Of a stretch of DNA of 64,000 nucleotides, positions 60,601 through 64,000 are shown piece by piece. The stretch's first letter is position 1. Each line of letters starts with the position of its first letter. This DNA is from Leishmania infantum JPCM5 (taxonomy: Eukaryota > Euglenozoa > Kinetoplastea > Trypanosomatida > Trypanosomatidae), in contig NC_009394.2 in the NCBI RefSeq assembly GCF_000002875.2, positions 310,001-374,000 on the forward strand. The letters run 5' to 3'. Under the pieces are notes generated by a model. It was not told where the DNA came from and ran no database searches. It saw nothing but the letters and a program-made list of their open reading frames with translations. The position numbers and the translations under genes were made by a program.

Positions 60601-63600
60601 GCAGGTAGTAGCGCCTGCACGGGGCCGGGCAGTAGGCCAGCAGCAGCGGCGTGGCTGCCGTGCCGGCAAAGACGAAGTTCACCTGCCCCACCGCCGCGGA
60701 TATCTGAGTGAAGCAGGAGTATAGGTGCTCCTCAACGGACTTGCCAGTGGAGAGCCAGAGCGACATCACCTGCTGGCGCTGCTGCTCCAGCGAGGGAGAA
60801 TGCGCCGCCGCTGCTGTCGCCCGGGCCGGCGCTTCCGCGTCATCGCCGTCGTCGGCATCATCTTCACCTGTGCCATCGGCAGCGTCCTCGTCGACGCCTG
60901 CACCGCTGCATGCCTTGCGCGACGCCGCCGCCGCGCTAGAAGAGTGGGCGAGATGCCCGAGGGCACCGCCGCGCATGCCACCGCTACCACCTGCCGCGCT
61001 AGTTGTCATGACCGACGACAGGGTCGCTGCGTTGCCCCACTTCACCTGCATCGCGCTCAGAGCCCGATCCACATCATCCACGAGGATCGAGGCGAGCTGC
61101 GCCGGAGCGGCCACGGTTGCTGACGATGCACCGCACTGCTGCTGCTGCTGCTGATACTGGCGGTGGCCGGTGCCCGCGTTGCGCGCCGACTGCAGAAGGC
61201 TCTGGTACCGCTCCCAGGACCAGTTATTTTCATGCCCCCACCAGTACACGCTACGCGGCGCACGAGAGTAGAGTTCCTCTGTGCGGATCAGGTAAGGGCA
61301 CGACGCGAGCGCCACGCGGAACCAGAAGCGGGCAGCGAAGGCGACTGGGTGATCATCCAGGTCCGGCAGGTACGGCGTTGCCGAGCCGCCGTAGCGCACC
61401 AGCACTACTTTGTCGCCCGGCCGCGTTGTGCGCTCGGCGAGCTGCTCCAGCAACGCCGTCTTCCCCGAGAGCGGACCGGCCTCGATGAAGTGGATTGGCT
61501 TGTCGGCGGCGGCAGGTGGATAGTGGAGCAGCGTTGTGAGTCGGTCCTCGAGCAGCTTCACAGGGCCGAAAAGTTGGTCTAGGCCGATGGCCTCCGCGGC
61601 GCTGAAGCCGTTGCCGCCGAACCGCTCTGGCTGCGCGATGACCTCGTAAAGAGAGGTGACTGCCAGCGTCTCGACGCGGCGGCGCAGCCGATGCAGCATC
61701 GAGAGGTATTCCTGCTCCGTGGCGTCGTCGACGATGCCGCCGCTCTCGCGTGCTGTTGACGACGGCGGGTCCGGCTGCCCCGACCACTCACCCAGCGTCA
61801 CGTCTAATCGATTCGACCCAGTAAGAAAGGTGCCGGAGGCGTAGTGCGGCGGTGCCTGCACAGCCAGCCCACTCACGGCACCGCCGCTCAACGACGCGTC
61901 CGCGGGCGACGAACGCCCGTGCGAGGTCGTTGCCGCCACTGCGGCCGCCTCGTCGACGGAGCTGTGAAACACGAAATAGCGCACTGGCACAGAGCGCAGC
62001 TCCAGCAAGCTACCGGCTCGCTTCAGGAGCCCTGGGACGCGGTCCAGCGCGAGGTAGCCGTTCTGCTGCAAGGCCTGCAGCTCTGGCGGCAGCTGGTGCA
62101 CCACGGCTTGCTCGAGCAGCTGAGTGAAGGCGGCAGCGATGACGCCGTACGAGCGCTCGGTGATTTCGCGCTCCGCCTGGTCGTCGCCCCGGCCGCCTGG
62201 GGCGGCGCCCATCGCCGCATGGTTCGCCACGTAGTCCTGCCGTACGCTAGAGATCACCTTCTGCACAAACCGCAGGTAGTGATCCAACGTGCACGCCTCA
62301 CCCGGCCGGAGCGTCGACTGCTGCTGCTGCCGCTGCGACGCGTTCGCGACGGATACAGGCGCCGCGACGCCGCCACCACAACCGCTCAGCATCTCGCCGA
62401 GCATGCGCGACTCGACGCTCTGGAGAGGGGAACGTCCCGTAACGTCGTTTCCGAAAACTGCGGCGGAGGAAGGCGACGAGACCGAGGATGCAGAGGCCAT
62501 GGGGGGAGGGACGCCACCACGGTTGTGCACGACGTCAGCTGGCATCCACTCCTTCCGCTTCGCCCACATCGCCTGCGAGGCCCGGTCGATTGGAATCTGT
62601 AACGAGTCCAGCACGAACTTTCCCATCACATCTGACACCCAGTGCGATAGGATGTCCTCTACCTGGTTACTGGTGTTCACGACCTTGACCACCTCTGCCA
62701 TGTACGCCTCAACGCTCTGCGCGACGGCCGTGTCGAGGGCACTGCGGGTGCGGGCCGACACCTTCACAAGCTGCGGGTGCTCGAGCCACTGCTGTAGGGA
62801 CTGAATACCGGCTTGCTGCAAAGCCGCCAAATCCTGCGCTGGCGACTCAGCCGCCAGCCGGGCCGCCTGCTGGTAGTACGTGCTCTGCTCCATCCACTGC
62901 TGCCACTCCTTCCTGCCGCCCAGCGCGAGCAGCTGCCGCTTCGGTTGCATTGCCACAAACTCACTCATCGTAATGCGCTCGACGCCCTCGGCTTGAGGGT
63001 CGATCAGAAGCTGCACCACCTTCGGCAACGTCAGCTCCGATGCAAGCGTCTCCTCCACCTTGACAATGTCCTCGACGCGTGCATCGAGGGTGGGCCCACT
63101 GACTGCAGCCATTCGGCGAGTGGGGGTGGGGCGGAGCGCGCCGTCCTGGCGGTGCAGCGCCGCTGAAGCGGAGGCGGCGGCCGCTGCTGCTGCTGCTGCT
63201 GCGCCGAACGCTCCCTGCGTCGCCGCGGCTATCGATGATGACAGGAACGCAGGAGCGGTGGCGCTAGACCCAGTCGTTGCGGCCGATGGCGTTGCTGCTG
63301 CTGGCGAGGGAACGTTGCCGACACCGCTCTTGCTACTAGTCAATACGGGGCTGGTGGATGCCCGTTGTGAGACTGACGCTGCCGCTGCTGTTGCTGCCGC
63401 GTCGGCCGCCTGCAAGATAGCGGAGATGTTCTGCGAGTGCAGCGGCGAGGCGGGGCTCTGCGAAGCGGATCGCATTGCGGTAACGCTTGAGGAGCCGATA
63501 GCCGACGCCGCCGCCGCGGTCGTTGCCGACGTCTCTGTACTACCCGACGGTGCCGAGGACACGTGCTGATACCACGGCAGTCGGCTCGGCTCACTGCTGC

Positions 63601-63835
63601 CCGGTGGCTTATACACGTAGAGGAGGGGTGCCCTGGCAGCGAGCACGCCGCCAGCGCGCAGCGAGGTGGAGCAGGACAGACATCGTGCCGAATTCGAGTG
63701 ACTGTTGCCGTTTTTGCACGGATGTGCGCCCGCGACGCCAACGAAGAAGGAAGTAGCGATTCGTCGTCGAAGCATCTGCCAGTAACGGGGGTGCAGCGTG
63801 GGTGGATGTGAAAGCAGAGCCAGCACAGGACGCAT
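57614..63835 (-). CDS. Giant probable mitochondrial protein with inserted P-loop ATPase-like domain
   Basis: The product is 2073 residues from the ATG at 63835, or 2053 from the ATG at 63775, whose start (MLRRRIATSFFVGVAGAH) is the better mitochondrial presequence. Ala/Ser-rich sequence runs to about 230. Conserved domain 1 (about 240-380) has VVQLLIDPQAE, a FVAM...QLLALGG step and GIQSLQQWLEHPQLVKVSAR. The central region has a P-loop, FIEAGPLSGKTALLEQL (about 785-800), and a Walker B-like ASILVDDVDRAL (about 915-926), then VNFVFAGTAATPLLL as a possible sensor strand, consistent with an AAA+/STAND-type NTPase. Domain 2 (about 1370-1620) has FGFPLLASETRVRG, AYKMFFSNAAPSHFPFRP and ALLGVLHVLMRQVLP. 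The tail is Ser/Lys/Arg-rich. The adjacent gene has domains 1 and 2 but no ATPase. I do not recognise a named family. Confidence 0.82.
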   Translation of the reverse strand: MRPVLALLSHPPTLHPRYWQMLRRRIATSFFVGVAGAHPCKNGNSHSNSARCLSCSTSLRAGGVLAARAPLLYVYKPPGSSEPSRLPWYQHVSSAPSGSTETSATTAAAASAIGSSSVTAMRSASQSPASPLHSQNISAILQAADAAATAAAASVSQRASTSPVLTSSKSGVGNVPSPAAATPSAATTGSSATAPAFLSSSIAAATQGAFGAAAAAAAAAASASAALHRQDGALRPTPTRRMAAVSGPTLDARVEDIVKVEETLASELTLPKVVQLLIDPQAEGVERITMSEFVAMQPKRQLLALGGRKEWQQWMEQSTYYQQAARLAAESPAQDLAALQQAGIQSLQQWLEHPQLVKVSARTRSALDTAVAQSVEAYMAEVVKVVNTSNQVEDILSHWVSDVMGKFVLDSLQIPIDRASQAMWAKRKEWMPADVVHNRGGVPPPMASASSVSSPSSAAVFGNDVTGRSPLQSVESRMLGEMLSGCGGGVAAPVSVANASQRQQQQSTLRPGEACTLDHYLRFVQKVISSVRQDYVANHAAMGAAPGGRGDDQAEREITERSYGVIAAAFTQLLEQAVVHQLPPELQALQQNGYLALDRVPGLLKRAGSLLELRSVPVRYFVFHSSVDEAAAVAATTSHGRSSPADASLSGGAVSGLAVQAPPHYASGTFLTGSNRLDVTLGEWSGQPDPPSSTARESGGIVDDATEQEYLSMLHRLRRRVETLAVTSLYEVIAQPERFGGNGFSAAEAIGLDQLFGPVKLLEDRLTTLLHYPPAAADKPIHFIEAGPLSGKTALLEQLAERTTRPGDKVVLVRYGGSATPYLPDLDDHPVAFAARFWFRVALASCPYLIRTEELYSRAPRSVYWWGHENNWSWERYQSLLQSARNAGTGHRQYQQQQQQCGASSATVAAPAQLASILVDDVDRALSAMQVKWGNAATLSSVMTTSAAGGSGGMRGGALGHLAHSSSAAAASRKACSGAGVDEDAADGTGEDDADDGDDAEAPARATAAAAHSPSLEQQRQQVMSLWLSTGKSVEEHLYSCFTQISAAVGQVNFVFAGTAATPLLLAYCPAPCRRYYLPLSGGVGLQSRLRVLPLLSTLHALHLTHRLDMPGLLYEVLKNAPALAGKALELFWSHRVSLMDLRTGLPRLTMGNGSAHPQLLHSYVPRELFAELPVYITLLQDPRRTRRRLVELLQRQLSSPTGYLSTELDTTPQDVKDGLVLPHNHTSSQVHPFALFAIFSRQDAIDERVFNSEGQLLEGSELQRDGDAEDEDGVKDGGDGGGANAKPKAAEASAAAARLRSSTGVGSNERKVVRAWAEVWAEYRSVVSALSTTPARKRDAMRILLHGALLLRSAAVAGAQLELNLKVPSFGFPLLASETRVRGSSVHHLRGTAAAAGESLIRSATPETVRRAVSAYKMFFSNAAPSHFPFRPMVGLNGGCDVVFVCGSTLALYNIVATTAQLRHMVARFAEALLGVLHVLMRQVLPADKVRAVQYVSVVSLDEAQSGVEASLIGNGSGGGHANVYARRRGSVVGGGVSVDVFNPVAAPTVPYCLDYDAVFEDHVIDRLRELQQSLGITKDFRTLSELIDEIEHTHRVRVLQNVVSTPEEVESLFSPTLLQLVPDSTVLPAYTSAVVSATDLMVQAMSRGAGGRKASGVAADVDDDDDADYVNIGEEDIVPGAELDDLASEARLLRDAVAGKSTAGGISPSEDLNAADGDYVHESAALLEAMMNDELDSMTNWTAQLHRQREETARDLQRDLVMEDRINYNAPPPSIGASAAGAAVTGVAPSKPSRAPGQTTAEDAEVDALAWLHDVITPESLIAGLKGSNPGAQASAPSSSSTATAAPGAAASPQGPASPMAGIPPAAAGGGLASHASFAGSIASVTGPWTPNPIPPPVAAPDGAGGRWSSVAAGTPTATTQEGERGAGAAPAGGTAATGESGDGEDDSGEEDEDEEELDVVKPRGAEGSRRKGGSKEGSKMATVASRRPRRESHSSSGKRSSAASRQKRSASTSRSGDRATARSAPQSTSQTKRRKSSTFAAASASSKKGKAAPSYSSSSSRKKSSSSRRR

Positions 63836-64000
63836 GCACCCGCACGCGAAGGTGGAGGAGATGCGATGCTCGCACACCTGTGCGTCTCTGCCGTGCGTGG
63901 AAGCCGCTGAGGAAAGCAGGAAAACAAATCACACACACGCACACTCAAACGCGTAGAAATAGGCTAGTGGTGGTCGGCGCAGCAGCGGTGGTGGTGGCTG

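Noticed and set aside
1..64000. CRISPR arrays, bacterial promoters, rRNA or tRNA genes
   Set aside because: No regularly spaced repeats, cloverleaf-like sequences or rRNA sequences were seen; the window is eukaryotic (kinetoplastid) in every respect examined by eye.

Overview
This window looks like a piece of a Leishmania chromosome, or one from a very close trypanosomatid. The DNA is GC-rich. All recognisable genes lie on the minus strand and have no introns. They are separated by 0.5-3 kb of low-complexity sequence rich in CA/TG and purine/pyrimidine runs. Several genes have a pyrimidine tract and AG just upstream, as expected for spliced-leader trans-splicing of one polycistronic unit transcribed from high to low coordinates. 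Two copies of a repeat that I recognise as SIDER-like (Leishmania degenerate retroposon) lie in the 3' UTRs of the transporter genes, which favours Leishmania. There is one assembly gap (4612-4717).

Layout in transcription order, right to left. (1) 63835-52160: two divergent paralogous, probably mitochondrial proteins; the longer carries an inserted P-loop ATPase-like segment. (2) 51210-47339: a DRG-family-regulatory-like protein without CCCH fingers, and the dynein assembly factor DAW1/ODA16. (3) 45845-40894: two tandem, very divergent proteins with motifs of methylenetetrahydrofolate reductase (MTHFR). (4) 38902-32927: a 1991-residue low-complexity protein. (5) 29850-25790: a 125-residue protein, the tRNA deaminase subunit ADAT2 and a 62-residue membrane protein. 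(6) 24418-20199: a recent tandem duplication of an amino acid transporter. (7) 18729-9968: the pre-rRNA processing factor MRD1/RBM19 and a PP2A/PP4-type HEAT-repeat regulatory subunit. (8) 9407-5306: a coiled-coil protein and a rhomboid-like pseudoprotease resembling mitochondrial TimRhom proteins. (9) 2780-1: the N-terminal 926 codons of a large protein that runs off the window.

The genes share a transcription unit rather than one pathway, as is usual in kinetoplastids. Housekeeping roles can be named for ADAT2 (tRNA wobble inosine), MRD1 (ribosome biogenesis), DAW1 (flagellar dynein transport), the transporter pair (amino acid uptake) and the PP2A-like scaffold. Most remaining genes are trypanosomatid-specific or too divergent to name. 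The most unusual content is the MTHFR-like pair, one member of which has lost the expected catalytic glutamate, and the ATPase-plus/ATPase-minus mitochondrial pair.
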